64,000 nt of DNA from Burkholderia cepacia (GTDB taxonomy: Bacteria > Pseudomonadota > Gammaproteobacteria > Burkholderiales > Burkholderiaceae): positions 2,418,001 through 2,482,000 of the forward strand of contig NZ_CP013443.1 in the NCBI RefSeq assembly GCF_001718835.1, in the 5' to 3' direction. This document shows positions 1 through 8,636 of this stretch, one piece after another. Position numbers and translations under genes: made by a program. Under the pieces are notes generated by a model, which had not been told where the DNA came from, did no database searches, and was given only the letters and a program-made list of their open reading frames with translations. Position 1 is the first letter of the stretch. Each line of letters starts with the position of its first letter.

Positions 1-63
1 CATGGCGCTGGAGGCAAGCAACGACAACGCGCTGCCCGCCACGATGAAACGTCCGTGTTTCAT
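1..63 (-). CDS. N-terminal fragment of an exported protein (partial)
   Basis: Read on the minus strand from an ATG at 63, the first 21 codons give a short basic start followed by a hydrophobic alanine/serine/leucine stretch, which looks like a signal peptide. The rest of the gene lies beyond the left edge. It follows the dehydrogenase operon in the same direction with a gap of about 140 bases, so it may be another exported component of that catabolic cluster, such as a binding protein or porin. The family cannot be determined from 21 residues. Confidence 0.35.
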   Translation of the reverse strand, partial: MKHGRFIVAGSALSLLASSAM

Positions 64-204
64 GGTGGTGATGTCCCCGTCGTGAGGTGGTTGATGAACC
101 CTTCGTCGCGCCGCGATACGCGTGGCGCGATCTCCTGTCATTCGCATACCTAATCGATAGGCATTCGCGCGGTGCTGGTATCCATCCGTGCGGACGCTGC
201 GGCG

Positions 205-1383
205 TTACGCGGCAGCGCCGGTCATGCCCGGTGGCGCCGTGGCGTGTCCCTCCTCACGGGCGCTCGCTTCGTCAAAGCGATCAACGCGAAAGGCCTCAAT
301 AGGCAACGACGCACGCCCCTCGCTGATGAGTTCCGCCAGGAGCTGCCCGACGATCGGCCCGAGCTGAAAACCGTGTGCCGAAAACCCGAACGCGTGGAAC
401 GCCGACGGTGATGCGCGGCTCGGCCCGATCACCGGCAGCCCGTCGGGCAAAAACCCTTCGGTGCCCGACCAGAAACGCACGGCACGTGCGGTGCGCATCA
501 CGGGAAAGAGATCGATCGCCGTGCGGGCGGCCTGTGCCAAACCCTCGAGCGCGAGCGACGTGCCGTTCGACTTGAGATCGACCGCCGCGCGATGACCGCC
601 GCCGATCAGCACGGTGCCGTTGGGAAATTGCTTGAACGAGAGCGAACGCCCCGCCGACCCCACCACCGGCCCCACGAACGGCGCCATGCGCGCCGTCACC
701 ATCAGCATCGAGCCGTTGGACTGCAGCGGCACGGCATCCCCGAGCGCCGCGGCCAACCGACCGCCCCAGGCACCGGCCGTATTGACCAGCGTGGGCGCGC
801 GATAGCACCTCCCGTCCGAGGTGCGTACCGTCCACAGTCCCTGCGTATACGTTGGCATCGCAGCGGTCATGCCTTGATGGATCAGCGCACCGCAGCGCTC
901 GGCCTGACGCTGGAACGCCAGCGTGGTCGGATACGGCGACGCATAGCCATCGTCCTCCACCAGCAAGCCGCCCACACAGTGCGGGGCCAGCGCCGGCAAG
1001 CGGTCGTAGAGTTCATCGACATCGATCACGCGTTCGAGATATTCGAGTCCCAAGGCCGCCACGGTGCGACTTCGCGTGCGCAAGCGTTCGAGTTGTGCCT
1101 CGTTTTCGGCGACGCGGATCTGCCCCACCGCTTTGAAGCCGCCGTCACTGCCCACGAGATCGGGCAAGGTTCGCCACAGTCGTTTGGCTGCGATCGACAG
1201 CGGCAATTCGGGCAACGCACGGCCGAGCGTGCGTACGCCGCCGGCATTCACGCCCGACGCATGCCGTGCCACGTAATCCTTCTCGATCACACGCACGGTG
1301 ATGCCGCGCCGCGCCAGGTGCAAGGCGGTCGAACAACCGATTAGGCCGCCGCCGATCACCACCACATCCGTCGTTCGAGTCAT
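205..1383 (-). CDS. FAD-dependent oxidoreductase, DAO family (catalytic subunit of a three-part dehydrogenase)
   Basis: This 392-residue protein begins with a Rossmann dinucleotide-binding motif (VVIGGGLIGCSTALHLARRG, about residues 8-27), which places it in the D-amino-acid oxidase/glycine oxidase superfamily. Its length matches the beta subunit of D-hydroxyproline dehydrogenase, opine oxidase subunit B and HcnC. Its start overlaps the stop of the gene before it (ATGA, 1380-1383), so the two are translationally coupled. With the next two genes it forms the FAD / FAD-NAD-BFD / 2Fe-2S trio known from D-hydroxyproline dehydrogenase, opine oxidase and hydrogen cyanide synthase. No hydroxyproline epimerase or other pathway gene is visible, so the substrate is unknown; an imino acid, amino acid or opine is likely. 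Confidence 0.8.
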   Translation of the reverse strand: MTRTTDVVVIGGGLIGCSTALHLARRGITVRVIEKDYVARHASGVNAGGVRTLGRALPELPLSIAAKRLWRTLPDLVGSDGGFKAVGQIRVAENEAQLERLRTRSRTVAALGLEYLERVIDVDELYDRLPALAPHCVGGLLVEDDGYASPYPTTLAFQRQAERCGALIHQGMTAAMPTYTQGLWTVRTSDGRCYRAPTLVNTAGAWGGRLAAALGDAVPLQSNGSMLMVTARMAPFVGPVVGSAGRSLSFKQFPNGTVLIGGGHRAAVDLKSNGTSLALEGLAQAARTAIDLFPVMRTARAVRFWSGTEGFLPDGLPVIGPSRASPSAFHAFGFSAHGFQLGPIVGQLLAELISEGRASLPIEAFRVDRFDEASAREEGHATAPPGMTGAAA

Positions 1384-2771
1384 CGCGTTGACTCCGGCGC
1401 ATCGAGCAGTCCCGCGAGCTCACTGAGCGGTACCGGCACGACCGGGGGACGCTGGCGCAGCGGCAACGGTATCGCTTCGCCGCACGCCGCATCCGCCATA
1501 AGATTCGCCAGCGTCGGCGCACAGAGTCGCCCCTGGCACGGTCCCATCCCGCAACGCAGGGCGCTTTTCACCTGATTGGGATCGCGGCTTCCGCCGTCGA
1601 TGACGTGCTGCACGTCGCGCACCCGCACCTCCTCGCAGCGGCAGATCAGCGTGGCGTCGTCCGTCGGCACGAGGCATTCGTCGGCGGGGCGATACAGCGT
1701 GTCGAGGAACGGCCGCACCGCCGCGTCGCGCGCGAGATCGCGCTGCAAGCGCCGGCTTGTCGCGGCGAACGTGTCCTCGCCCACTTTGCCGAGGTCATGC
1801 GCAATCGCCAGCGCCGCCAAGCGACCGCGTGCCGGCGCCGAGGCCGCGCCCGTGATCGCCGCCGCATCGCCCGCGACGAACACGTGTGACTGCGAGGTTC
1901 GCCCATACGCATCGGCCACGAGATGCCAGCAGGCCGTGCGGGCATCCCAGCGGCGTTCACAACCCGCGGCGAGCGCGGCATGGATATGCGGCACCACGCC
2001 TTGATGCAGGAACAATCCTGTCACGCTCTCCAACCGTCGACGCCGTCCCCGATGCTGGAATTCAACCGCCTCCACCGTGTCGCGACCGAGCGCGCGCAGA
2101 TCGCGCACGCCGGTGAACACCGGTGTCCCGGCGCGACGCACCTGCCACAGCAAGCCGAGGCCGCGACGCAGGTACGCGGGCGTACGCATCGCCGCCGGGA
2201 GATGGGGCGCGGCCTGCACGTAGTGCATGAACGGTGTGGTGTCCAGCACCGCACGCACTGGCACACCCGCACGCCGATACTGCAGGGCGACGAGATACAG
2301 CAAGGGACCGGAGCCCGCGAACACGGGATCGCGATGCACGAGGCCTGCCGTCTTCATCAGAATCTGCGCGGCACCGGCCGTCATCACGCCAGGCAAGGTC
2401 CAACCGGGCAGCGGCCACGGGCGTTCCATCGCTCCGGTGGCGAGCAGGAGCCGACGGGCGCGCACGCGATGCGCGTGCCCCTCCACCGAGAACGCCACCT
2501 CGCCATCCCCCGCCACCCACCACACCGACGCACCAGGCCGATAATCGACACCGCACGCCCGAAATCGCATCGCGAGTTCGTGTCCCGTCACGGAACCGGG
2601 ATCGAGTCGCGCATGGCGATCGGCGTGCTGCTCGATGCCGCGATAGATTTGCCCACCCGGTGCGGGTTGCTCGTCGAGCACGAGCACCGAGAGATGCCAC
2701 TCGCGCGCCGCCACCGCCGCACCCATGCCGGCCGGCCCCGCGCCAACGATCACCAGGTCATACGCGGTCAT
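1380..2771 (-). CDS. FAD/NAD(P)-binding oxidoreductase with C-terminal BFD-like [2Fe-2S] domain
   Basis: The protein has about 463 residues. The N terminus carries VIVGAGPAGMGAA (FAD site). The middle has the pyridine-nucleotide-disulphide-reductase type segment with LLLATGAMERPWPLPGW. Near the C terminus are CRCEE and CGMGPCQGRLC, the four-cysteine cluster of the BFD-like [2Fe-2S] domain. This is the architecture of the alpha subunit of D-hydroxyproline dehydrogenase, opine oxidase OoxA and HcnB. The start at 2771 (MTAYDLVIV) is preferred to the ATG at 2804 because it gives the usual short lead into the FAD motif and a 14-base overlap with the upstream 2Fe-2S gene. It probably shuttles electrons from the DAO subunit. 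Confidence 0.8.
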   Translation of the reverse strand: MTAYDLVIVGAGPAGMGAAVAAREWHLSVLVLDEQPAPGGQIYRGIEQHADRHARLDPGSVTGHELAMRFRACGVDYRPGASVWWVAGDGEVAFSVEGHAHRVRARRLLLATGAMERPWPLPGWTLPGVMTAGAAQILMKTAGLVHRDPVFAGSGPLLYLVALQYRRAGVPVRAVLDTTPFMHYVQAAPHLPAAMRTPAYLRRGLGLLWQVRRAGTPVFTGVRDLRALGRDTVEAVEFQHRGRRRRLESVTGLFLHQGVVPHIHAALAAGCERRWDARTACWHLVADAYGRTSQSHVFVAGDAAAITGAASAPARGRLAALAIAHDLGKVGEDTFAATSRRLQRDLARDAAVRPFLDTLYRPADECLVPTDDATLICRCEEVRVRDVQHVIDGGSRDPNQVKSALRCGMGPCQGRLCAPTLANLMADAACGEAIPLPLRQRPPVVPVPLSELAGLLDAPESTR

Positions 2772-3060
2772 GCGAGCCTCCCAACGTGATGCGTAGGCCG
2801 GCACGCACCGGCGTCAGACACGTGCGGCACCCCGGTTGACCGTCGATCTCGGCGACGCACTCGAAGCACACACCCATCAGGCAATACGGTGCACGCGGCG
2901 CGTGCGATACGGCCGAGCGTCGCCACGGCGTTGGCAACTGCACGGTGAGCAAGGCGGCGGCGACGGTGAAGCCATCGGGAACCGCGACGGGTACGCCATC
3001 CACGAGGATCGTGACCGTCCGCGTCGCCGCGGTCGGTGTCGAAAACAGCGGCGCGCTCAT
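2758..3060 (-). CDS. (2Fe-2S)-binding protein, small subunit of the dehydrogenase
   Basis: This 100-residue protein has the ferredoxin-like cysteine pattern of the small subunits LhpF/HcnA: PYCLMGVCFECVAEIDG followed by GCRTC (cysteines at about 60, 65, 68, 78 and 81). A much longer open frame runs upstream of it, but the ATG at 3060 overlaps the permease stop (ATGA) and gives the normal family length. It is the gamma component of the trimeric dehydrogenase, holding a [2Fe-2S] cluster for electron transfer. It lies between the transporter genes and the two flavoprotein genes, which ties uptake and oxidation into one transcript. Confidence 0.78.
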   Translation of the reverse strand: MSAPLFSTPTAATRTVTILVDGVPVAVPDGFTVAAALLTVQLPTPWRRSAVSHAPRAPYCLMGVCFECVAEIDGQPGCRTCLTPVRAGLRITLGGSHDRV

Positions 3061-3851
3061 CGTGACCCCGCGAAGAGACGTTCCAGCCCGATCAGGCGAT
3101 CGATCACGAGGATCAGCCCCAGCGCCCCGACGATCAGCAACGTCGAGATGGCCGCCACGGTGGGATCGATGGAATCCTCGATGCGCAGGTACAGGCGAAC
3201 CGGCAGCGGTGTCATCGTGGGCGAAGCGATGAATACGCTCATCGTCAGCTCGTCGAAGCTGTGGATGAACGCCAGCAGCCATCCGCTCGCCAGTCCCGGC
3301 ACCAGCAACCGCAGCGTAATGCGCCGGAACACCGTCCACGTGGACGCCCCCAACGACATCGCCGCCTGTTCGAGCGACCGATCGAGATCGCCCGCCGACG
3401 TCAGGCACAACCGCAACGCATACGGCAGCACGATGAGGGTGTGCGCGACGACCAGGCTCGCGAAGCGGCCGTTGAGGTCCAGATCGGTGAAGAAGCGCAG
3501 GAACGCCACGCCCAGCACGATGTGCGGGATCAACAACGGCGACATCAGCACGCCATGGATGGCGGTGCGTCCGGGAAACGCCCCGCACGTCAACGCCAAC
3601 GCGGCCGGTACGGCGAGCAGCAGGGCAAGGCTGGCCGAGGTGACGCCCAAACCGAGACTGGTGCGCAAGGCCGTGACGAATTCCGGCACGCGCAGCAGCG
3701 CGCGATACCAACGCAGCGAGGCGCCATCGAACGGCATCGCCAGATACCCCTTCGCGGTGAAGGACACCAGCACGATGACGATCAGCGGTGCGGCGAGAAA
3801 CAGCAGGAAGAGCGCGTGAAAACCGAGCGCCAAGAGTCCGTTCTTTCTCAT
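3057..3851 (-). CDS. ABC transporter permease, PotC-like
   Basis: The 264-residue membrane protein opens with a basic N terminus and a hydrophobic helix (LGFHALFLLFLAAPLIVIVLV). It has the PotC-like segment GYLAMPFDGASLRWY and, near residues 170-190, the EAA-type loop EQAAMSLGASTWTVFRR that contacts the ATPase. It is the second inner-membrane permease of a polyamine/opine/ferric-type (CUT1/POPT) importer. The start at 3851 overlaps the stop of permease 1 by four bases. The long open frame upstream of this start is a shadow of the permease 1 gene. It belongs to a single minus-strand transcript running from the binding protein to the dehydrogenase. Confidence 0.82.
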   Translation of the reverse strand: MRKNGLLALGFHALFLLFLAAPLIVIVLVSFTAKGYLAMPFDGASLRWYRALLRVPEFVTALRTSLGLGVTSASLALLLAVPAALALTCGAFPGRTAIHGVLMSPLLIPHIVLGVAFLRFFTDLDLNGRFASLVVAHTLIVLPYALRLCLTSAGDLDRSLEQAAMSLGASTWTVFRRITLRLLVPGLASGWLLAFIHSFDELTMSVFIASPTMTPLPVRLYLRIEDSIDPTVAAISTLLIVGALGLILVIDRLIGLERLFAGSR

Positions 3852-4744
3852 GGCGTGACCTCCTCCATCGCCACCGGCAGAGGTCGATGCGATCGCGTAC
3901 CGCGTCGCTCGCCGAGGCGTTGCCATGCAACGAGGATGGCGAGGTTCGCCACCAACAGGGCGAGCGCGAGCGCCGCGCCTTGCGGCCAGTCCATCGTGCC
4001 GAGGAACGCATCGTAGATCGCGGTGGCCACGACTTTGAGGCGTCGCCCGCCGATGATCGCGGGCGTGGCGAACGAGGTGGCGGCGAGCGAGAACACGACC
4101 ACCGCGCCCGAGGCAATGCCCGGCACGATCTGTGGCAACACCAGACGCCGGAAGATCCACCACTCGCTCGCGCCGAGCGAGGCACCGGCCCGTTCGACAT
4201 CCGGATCGCAACGCTGCAAGGCCACCCACACCGCGACCACCACGAACGGCACCAGTACATGCACGAGGGCGATCACCATGCCGGTCATCGAATACATCAG
4301 CACTACGGGACCGTCCGCGAGCCGCAGTGCCTGCAACACGCGACTGACGAACCCATCGCCGCCCAGCAACACGGCCCAGCCCAACGTGCGCACCACGACC
4401 GAAATGAGGAATGGCGCGAGGATCGCCACGAGACAGAGGCTTCGCCACGGCGCACGCATGCGCGAGAGGATGATCGCCTCCCACGTACCGAGCACCACGC
4501 ACACGCCCGTCACGGTCGCGGCGAGCGCGAATGTGCGCGCGAAGATGACGTGGAAGTACGGGTCGCCGAGGACGGCGACGTAGTTCATGCCGCCGAGCCC
4601 CACCCACGTTGCATGCGCGGCATCGGCCACCCGCAGACTCAGCAGTAGCGTGGCCGCGAGCGGCACGGCGAGCAGACCTCCGCAGAACACCAGTGCTGGC
4701 GCGCTCAGCGCATACGCCGGCCAACGACGAGACGCGTCATGCAT
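3848..4744 (-). CDS. ABC transporter permease, PotB-like
   Basis: The 298-residue protein has about six predicted membrane helices and the EAA loop ERAGASLGASEWWIFRRL in its C-terminal half. It pairs with the following PotC-like permease. The start at 4744 (MHDASRRW) overlaps the end of the ATPase gene by eight bases. An in-frame ATG at 4894 would add about 50 residues with no membrane or conserved character, so it was rejected. It forms the inner-membrane channel of the importer with its partner permease. The substrate is inferred only from the genes it is co-transcribed with, namely a small amine, imino acid or opine. Confidence 0.82.
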   Translation of the reverse strand: MHDASRRWPAYALSAPALVFCGGLLAVPLAATLLLSLRVADAAHATWVGLGGMNYVAVLGDPYFHVIFARTFALAATVTGVCVVLGTWEAIILSRMRAPWRSLCLVAILAPFLISVVVRTLGWAVLLGGDGFVSRVLQALRLADGPVVLMYSMTGMVIALVHVLVPFVVVAVWVALQRCDPDVERAGASLGASEWWIFRRLVLPQIVPGIASGAVVVFSLAATSFATPAIIGGRRLKVVATAIYDAFLGTMDWPQGAALALALLVANLAILVAWQRLGERRGTRSHRPLPVAMEEVTP

Positions 4745-5807
4745 GGGAACCTCCTTCGACGATGCGCAGGTCCTCCGGCTGCCAGTGCAGACCGACGCAT
4801 TGCCCCTCCTCGATCGGCGCCGCACCATTCTGGCAGCGGGCGAGCAACGTCCCCAAGGGACTCTCGACTTCATAGAGCCAGTGATCCCCACCAAAGAGAC
4901 GCATGCGCACCGTGCCGGTCAGGTCGCTGGTCGCCGCGGCGACGGGGCCGGGAATCAGCGCGATCTTCTCCGGACGCAGGCTGACGCGAATCGGTCCCGT
5001 CGCCGATGACGCCGAGACAAACGCAAACCGATGCCCGCGTGTGGCGACGATGGCCGCACCGTTGGCGTCCTGTTCGAGCTGCGCATCGAAGAGATTGGTT
5101 TTGCCGAGGAACGTCGCGACGAATGCGGTGTGCGGACGATCGTAGACCTGCCGTGGCGGGCCCACCTGTTCGAGGCGTCCCGCGTTCATCACGGCAATGC
5201 GATCGCTCATCGCCATCGCCTCGGCCTGATCGTGCGTGACCATGATCGTCGTCGTGCCGATCGTGCGCTGGATGCGGCGCAATTCCACTTGCATGTCCTC
5301 GCGCAGCTTCGCGTCGAGGTTCGACATCGGTTCGTCGAGCAGCAGCACCGGCGGCTCGATCACCAAGGCACGCGCGAGCGCCACACGCTGTCGCTGGCCA
5401 CCGGACAACTGCGCGGGATAGCGATCGCGCAGGCTGCCCAGGCGCACCAGATCGAGCGCGTGCGTGACGCGACGGGTGCGCTCGGACGCCGGAACACGCC
5501 GGGTTTCCAGGCCGAAGGCGATGTTCTCGCCCACGGTCATGTGCGGAAAGAGCGCATAGGACTGGAACACCACGCCAAGACCGCGTGTACTCGGCTTCGT
5601 GCCGGCGAGGTTGCGTCCATCGAGCTGGATCGCGCCGGACGTGGGTGCGACGAAGCCCGCGATCATCTGCAGCGTGGTGGTCTTGCCGCAGCCGGACGGC
5701 CCGAGCAGCGAGAGAAACTCGCCGCGTTCGATCGCGAGCGACACGTCATGCACCGCGATCGCATGCAGGTAGCGCTTGGACAGCGCCTGAAGTTCAAGAA
5801 AAGCCAT
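4737..5807 (-). CDS. ABC transporter ATP-binding protein, PotA-like
   Basis: The 356-residue ATPase has Walker A GPSGCGKTT (about residues 37-45), the Q-loop, the ABC signature LSGGQRQRVALARAL and Walker B VLLLDEPMSNLDAKLRE. It has a C-terminal TOBE-type region of about 110 residues, which is typical of PotA/FbpC and CUT1 importers. The start at 5807 (MAFLELQALSKRY) was chosen because it gives the usual family N terminus; an ATG nine codons upstream (5834) is possible. It powers the two permeases. The 75-base gap to the binding-protein gene is the largest within this operon. Confidence 0.85.
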   Translation of the reverse strand: MAFLELQALSKRYLHAIAVHDVSLAIERGEFLSLLGPSGCGKTTTLQMIAGFVAPTSGAIQLDGRNLAGTKPSTRGLGVVFQSYALFPHMTVGENIAFGLETRRVPASERTRRVTHALDLVRLGSLRDRYPAQLSGGQRQRVALARALVIEPPVLLLDEPMSNLDAKLREDMQVELRRIQRTIGTTTIMVTHDQAEAMAMSDRIAVMNAGRLEQVGPPRQVYDRPHTAFVATFLGKTNLFDAQLEQDANGAAIVATRGHRFAFVSASSATGPIRVSLRPEKIALIPGPVAAATSDLTGTVRMRLFGGDHWLYEVESPLGTLLARCQNGAAPIEEGQCVGLHWQPEDLRIVEGGSHA

Positions 5808-5882
5808 GAGGGTTATCGAAAAGCATGCCGACACCGTCCGCGTCCGCGAACGTCATCGGCCGGTTGGCCCGCGCGTGGGCAA

Positions 5883-6956
5883 TCAGCGTTCGATCTCGCG
5901 CGTCCAGCGCGCGGTCCAGGCTGCACGCTGCGCGTTGACGGTTTTCCAGTCGACGGGAACGAGATGCGCCACGGCGTCGGCGCCGTACACGACGGTTTTC
6001 GCCACGGCGGGATCGAGCGTCACCGTTTGGTTGGTGGGTCCCCACCCGGCTTGCGCGGCCAGGATGCACTGCACACGGGGCGAAACCAGGTCCTGCACCA
6101 GCGTCTGGGCGAGTGCGGCATGCGCGCTGCCGTTGACCACACACGCGGTCGTGAGCAAGGCCTGCGCGCCCTCCTTCGGCACGACGAACGCGACCGGAAA
6201 GCCGGTGCGTGCCAACGCCAGCGTGCGGCCGCTGCCCCACACGCCCAGCACCACCGCGCCGGTCTGAAAGAGTTCGGAGATCGTGCCGGAGGCGGTTTCG
6301 AAGCTCAGCACTGACGGTGCAACGTGCCGGGCCATGTATGCGAATCCCGGATCGATGTGTTGCGCGTCGCCGCCTTCGACCCGCGCCACGGCCAGCAGCG
6401 TTTGCAGGCCGTAGGTGTTGCTGATCGAGGGCACCAGCACACGCCGGTGAAAGCGGGGATCGCCCAGCGCCGTCCACGACGTGGGCGGCTTCCAACGCTG
6501 CTCGGCGAAGAGCTTAGTGTTGTACGCCAAGCCCGTGGCGACGATGCCGATGCCCACCGACATCCCTTCGCCGTTGACCTTGGCAATGCCGTAGACGTCC
6601 GCATACACGGGAGACGGCGTGAGCGGTTGGCACAGGCCCATCGTGACGGCTTGCTGCATCGGGCCATCGTCGAGTATCGCGACGTCGATTTGTGGATGCG
6701 CGCGCTGCGCCTGCAGGCGCGCCAGGTTGGTGGCCGAGGTACCGGCCACGTAGGTGATCGACACGCCATGCGCCTGCGCGAACGGCGCCAGCACCTGCGT
6801 GCGAAACATCGTTTCGGATGAACCGCCGTAACCGGCGACGACCAACATCGGCGCGGCCGCGATGACGCCTTGCCATCCGGTGATCGCTAGCGCACCGATC
6901 GCCACGAACCAACGGCGACAGCGCGCGCAATGCGACTTCCCTGCCTCCTTGCGCAT
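5883..6956 (-). CDS. Periplasmic substrate-binding protein of the ABC importer, PotD-like
   Basis: The 357-residue protein has a basic N terminus and a hydrophobic segment ending in GVIAAAPM, consistent with Sec export to the periplasm. The mature part begins LVVAGYGGSSE and has the features of the extracellular solute-binding family 1/8 (PotD/iron/opine type), including DVAILDDGPMQQA. It is the first gene of the minus-strand operon and is divergent from a LysR-type gene across 108 bases that hold an inverted repeat. It captures the substrate for the permeases and thus defines the pathway, but the ligand cannot be read from the sequence. Confidence 0.8.
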   Translation of the reverse strand: MRKEAGKSHCARCRRWFVAIGALAITGWQGVIAAAPMLVVAGYGGSSETMFRTQVLAPFAQAHGVSITYVAGTSATNLARLQAQRAHPQIDVAILDDGPMQQAVTMGLCQPLTPSPVYADVYGIAKVNGEGMSVGIGIVATGLAYNTKLFAEQRWKPPTSWTALGDPRFHRRVLVPSISNTYGLQTLLAVARVEGGDAQHIDPGFAYMARHVAPSVLSFETASGTISELFQTGAVVLGVWGSGRTLALARTGFPVAFVVPKEGAQALLTTACVVNGSAHAALAQTLVQDLVSPRVQCILAAQAGWGPTNQTVTLDPAVAKTVVYGADAVAHLVPVDWKTVNAQRAAWTARWTREIER

Positions 6957-6962
6957 GATCTT

Positions 6963-6992
6963 CTCTGATAGAAAAAGCTATGGAAATCAGAG
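6963..6992. promoter_or_regulatory. Inverted repeat in the divergent promoter, candidate LysR operator
   Basis: CTCTGAT (6963-6969) and ATCAGAG (6986-6992) form a perfect seven-base inverted repeat with a 16-base spacer. Overlapping it, ATAG (6968-6971) and CTAT (6978-6981) form a LysR-box-like palindrome. The site sits just upstream of the binding-protein start and in the intergenic region shared with the LysR gene, where such regulators normally bind. Confidence 0.45.
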
Positions 6993-7064
6993 CATAAGAA
7001 GCCAAAAACGATCGCGTCAAAGTCGAAAAATGCGACAATTCATGCCAAAAATCTATGAACTATC

Positions 7065-7985
7065 ATGTCCTCCGTCAGTGTTCGGCAACTGGAAGCTTTT
7101 CGCGCGGTCATCCTCACCGGCTCGGTCACGGGCGCGGCGGACCTGCTGCATCTAACGCAGCCCACCGTCAGCAAGCTGCTCGCGGAACTGGAGTACCGCA
7201 CGGGCCTCGTCCTATTCGATCGCGTGCGACAACGGCTCGTGCCGCGGCCGGAAGCGCATAGCCTGTTCCAGCGGGTCGACAAAACCTTCGCGGCGCTGGA
7301 AGAAGTGACGCGCGATGCGCGGAGGTTGGCACACGGGCAAAGCGGTCACTTGCGCATCGTGGCGATGCCTGCGTTCGGACTCAGCGTCTTGCCACGCGCG
7401 GTGGGCGCGTTCCTGCGTGAGCGGCCGGATGTCACGGTGGACTTCAATATCCGCGCCTCGACCTATGTCACCGAATGGGTCGCCAACCGCCAGGCGGATG
7501 TGGGGTTTGCAACGGCGACACCGGTGAGTTCCGGTGTGACGTTGCAACCGTTCGAGCGCTTACAAGGCGTATGCGTGCTACCGGCCAATCATCGGCTGGC
7601 TGGGCAAGCCGTGATTCGGCCGAAGGACCTGGAGGGCGAGCGGTTCGTGTCGTTTGGGCGCGACTCGGCGTTCCGACATCGCATTGACGAGGTGTTTCGG
7701 ATAGAAGGCGTGGCGCGGCGCATCGTGATCGAAGTCGGTTACGCGGCGGCGGCATGTTCGCTGGTGGCGAACGGTACCGGTGTAGCCATCGTCGATCCGC
7801 TCTCCGCGCTCGATGCGTGGCGTGCAGGCGGCCTCATGCTCGCGCCGTTCGATGCCAACGTGCCATTTGTCGTGGATACGGTATTTCCGGCTGGCGTCGC
7901 GACCTCGGTGCTCGCGGAGCAATTCTTGGATACTGTGAAAAGTACGCTGCAGCAACTCACGCACGAAGTGGCGAACGCCTGCTGA
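7065..7985 (+). CDS. LysR-family transcriptional regulator (OccR/NocR-like)
   Basis: The 306-residue protein has an N-terminal winged helix-turn-helix (residues about 4-62: VRQLEAFRAVILTGSVTGAA then LTQPTVSKLLAELE) and a LysR substrate-binding domain. The N-terminal wording resembles the opine regulators OccR/NocR. It is divergently transcribed from the importer-dehydrogenase operon and is its most likely regulator, activating it when the substrate or an inducer is bound. The start at 7065 (MSSVSVRQLEAF) fits the family. The assignment to the opine subgroup is by eye and is not certain. Confidence 0.82.
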   Translation: MSSVSVRQLEAFRAVILTGSVTGAADLLHLTQPTVSKLLAELEYRTGLVLFDRVRQRLVPRPEAHSLFQRVDKTFAALEEVTRDARRLAHGQSGHLRIVAMPAFGLSVLPRAVGAFLRERPDVTVDFNIRASTYVTEWVANRQADVGFATATPVSSGVTLQPFERLQGVCVLPANHRLAGQAVIRPKDLEGERFVSFGRDSAFRHRIDEVFRIEGVARRIVIEVGYAAAACSLVANGTGVAIVDPLSALDAWRAGGLMLAPFDANVPFVVDTVFPAGVATSVLAEQFLDTVKSTLQQLTHEVANAC

Positions 7986-8043
7986 GCCCGAGACTGGGGG
8001 CCGCTTCGCCATGACGACAAGACATCGGAAGCGAGAAGCCACC

Positions 8044-8448
8044 ATGAACCGACAAATGCTGATGACTGAGCGTTACAGCCCCGCAACTTTGCAAAGCGCA
8101 GCAATCGTTATCCTGGTCTTTTGCGCGAGCTTCGCCACATCGTACGTGCACGCTGAAGACTCGACGGGATGTCGGCGGCTTGCCGAGGTCAGCAATGGCC
8201 CCGACGACAGTTTCAGGCCGCCTCTTTCCGCCACGGTGACCGGCACAGGGCGCGCACATTTCTATTCGGCTCCCGCCTCTCAGTGCATTGAGAAACGTAC
8301 GTTCCTCGTTCCCGGAGACGCAGTCACGGTCTACAAACCGTACAAGAAGTGGTATCAGGTCATGTACGTGAGCAAGACTGGCGAGGACTTTGAAGGATGG
8401 GTGGAGGAAGATCGTCTGCGTCTAGGTAGCCACCTTGGCGGCGACTAG
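8044..8448 (+). CDS. Exported hypothetical protein with SH3-like domain
   Basis: The 134-residue protein has a Sec-type signal peptide (hydrophobic SAAIVILVFCASFATSYVHA, probable cleavage after VHA). The mature part has a bacterial SH3-like pattern: ARAHFYSAP, an acidic/hydrophobic VPGDAVTVYKPYKKWYQVMYV and a closing GWVEEDRL. Such domains often bind peptidoglycan or partner proteins in the periplasm. The ATG at 8044 lies 33 bases inside a longer open frame and was chosen because it leads directly into the signal peptide. It stands alone between the LysR gene and the large NTPase. Its function is unknown. Confidence 0.6.
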   Translation: MNRQMLMTERYSPATLQSAAIVILVFCASFATSYVHAEDSTGCRRLAEVSNGPDDSFRPPLSATVTGTGRAHFYSAPASQCIEKRTFLVPGDAVTVYKPYKKWYQVMYVSKTGEDFEGWVEEDRLRLGSHLGGD

Positions 8449-8636
8449 CTGTAGCGCCTGGTGTCGAGATAAGCCGGGACAGGAGGCCACGTCATCGGCT
8501 TTCGCGGGCAATTCCCTACTCAAGAATCACTATCGCGAAAGGCCGGCTCAGGTGGCCGAATCGCGCTTCCAAAGACCCGAACATTGCCACATCGTAGAAT
8601 TCAACTCTAGATAAATCCAATCCGTCGGGGGCTCAA

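Noticed and set aside
2758..4260. 500-residue open frame on the minus strand
   Set aside because: Only its last 100 residues match a family (2Fe-2S subunit). The upstream part is a shadow of the permease genes, and the start at 3060 overlaps the permease stop by four bases.
8462..8500. Possible insertion sequence end (word like GATAAGCCGGGACAGG)
   Set aside because: It reminded me of IS terminal sequences, but there is no matching inverted repeat, no transposase and no second end nearby.
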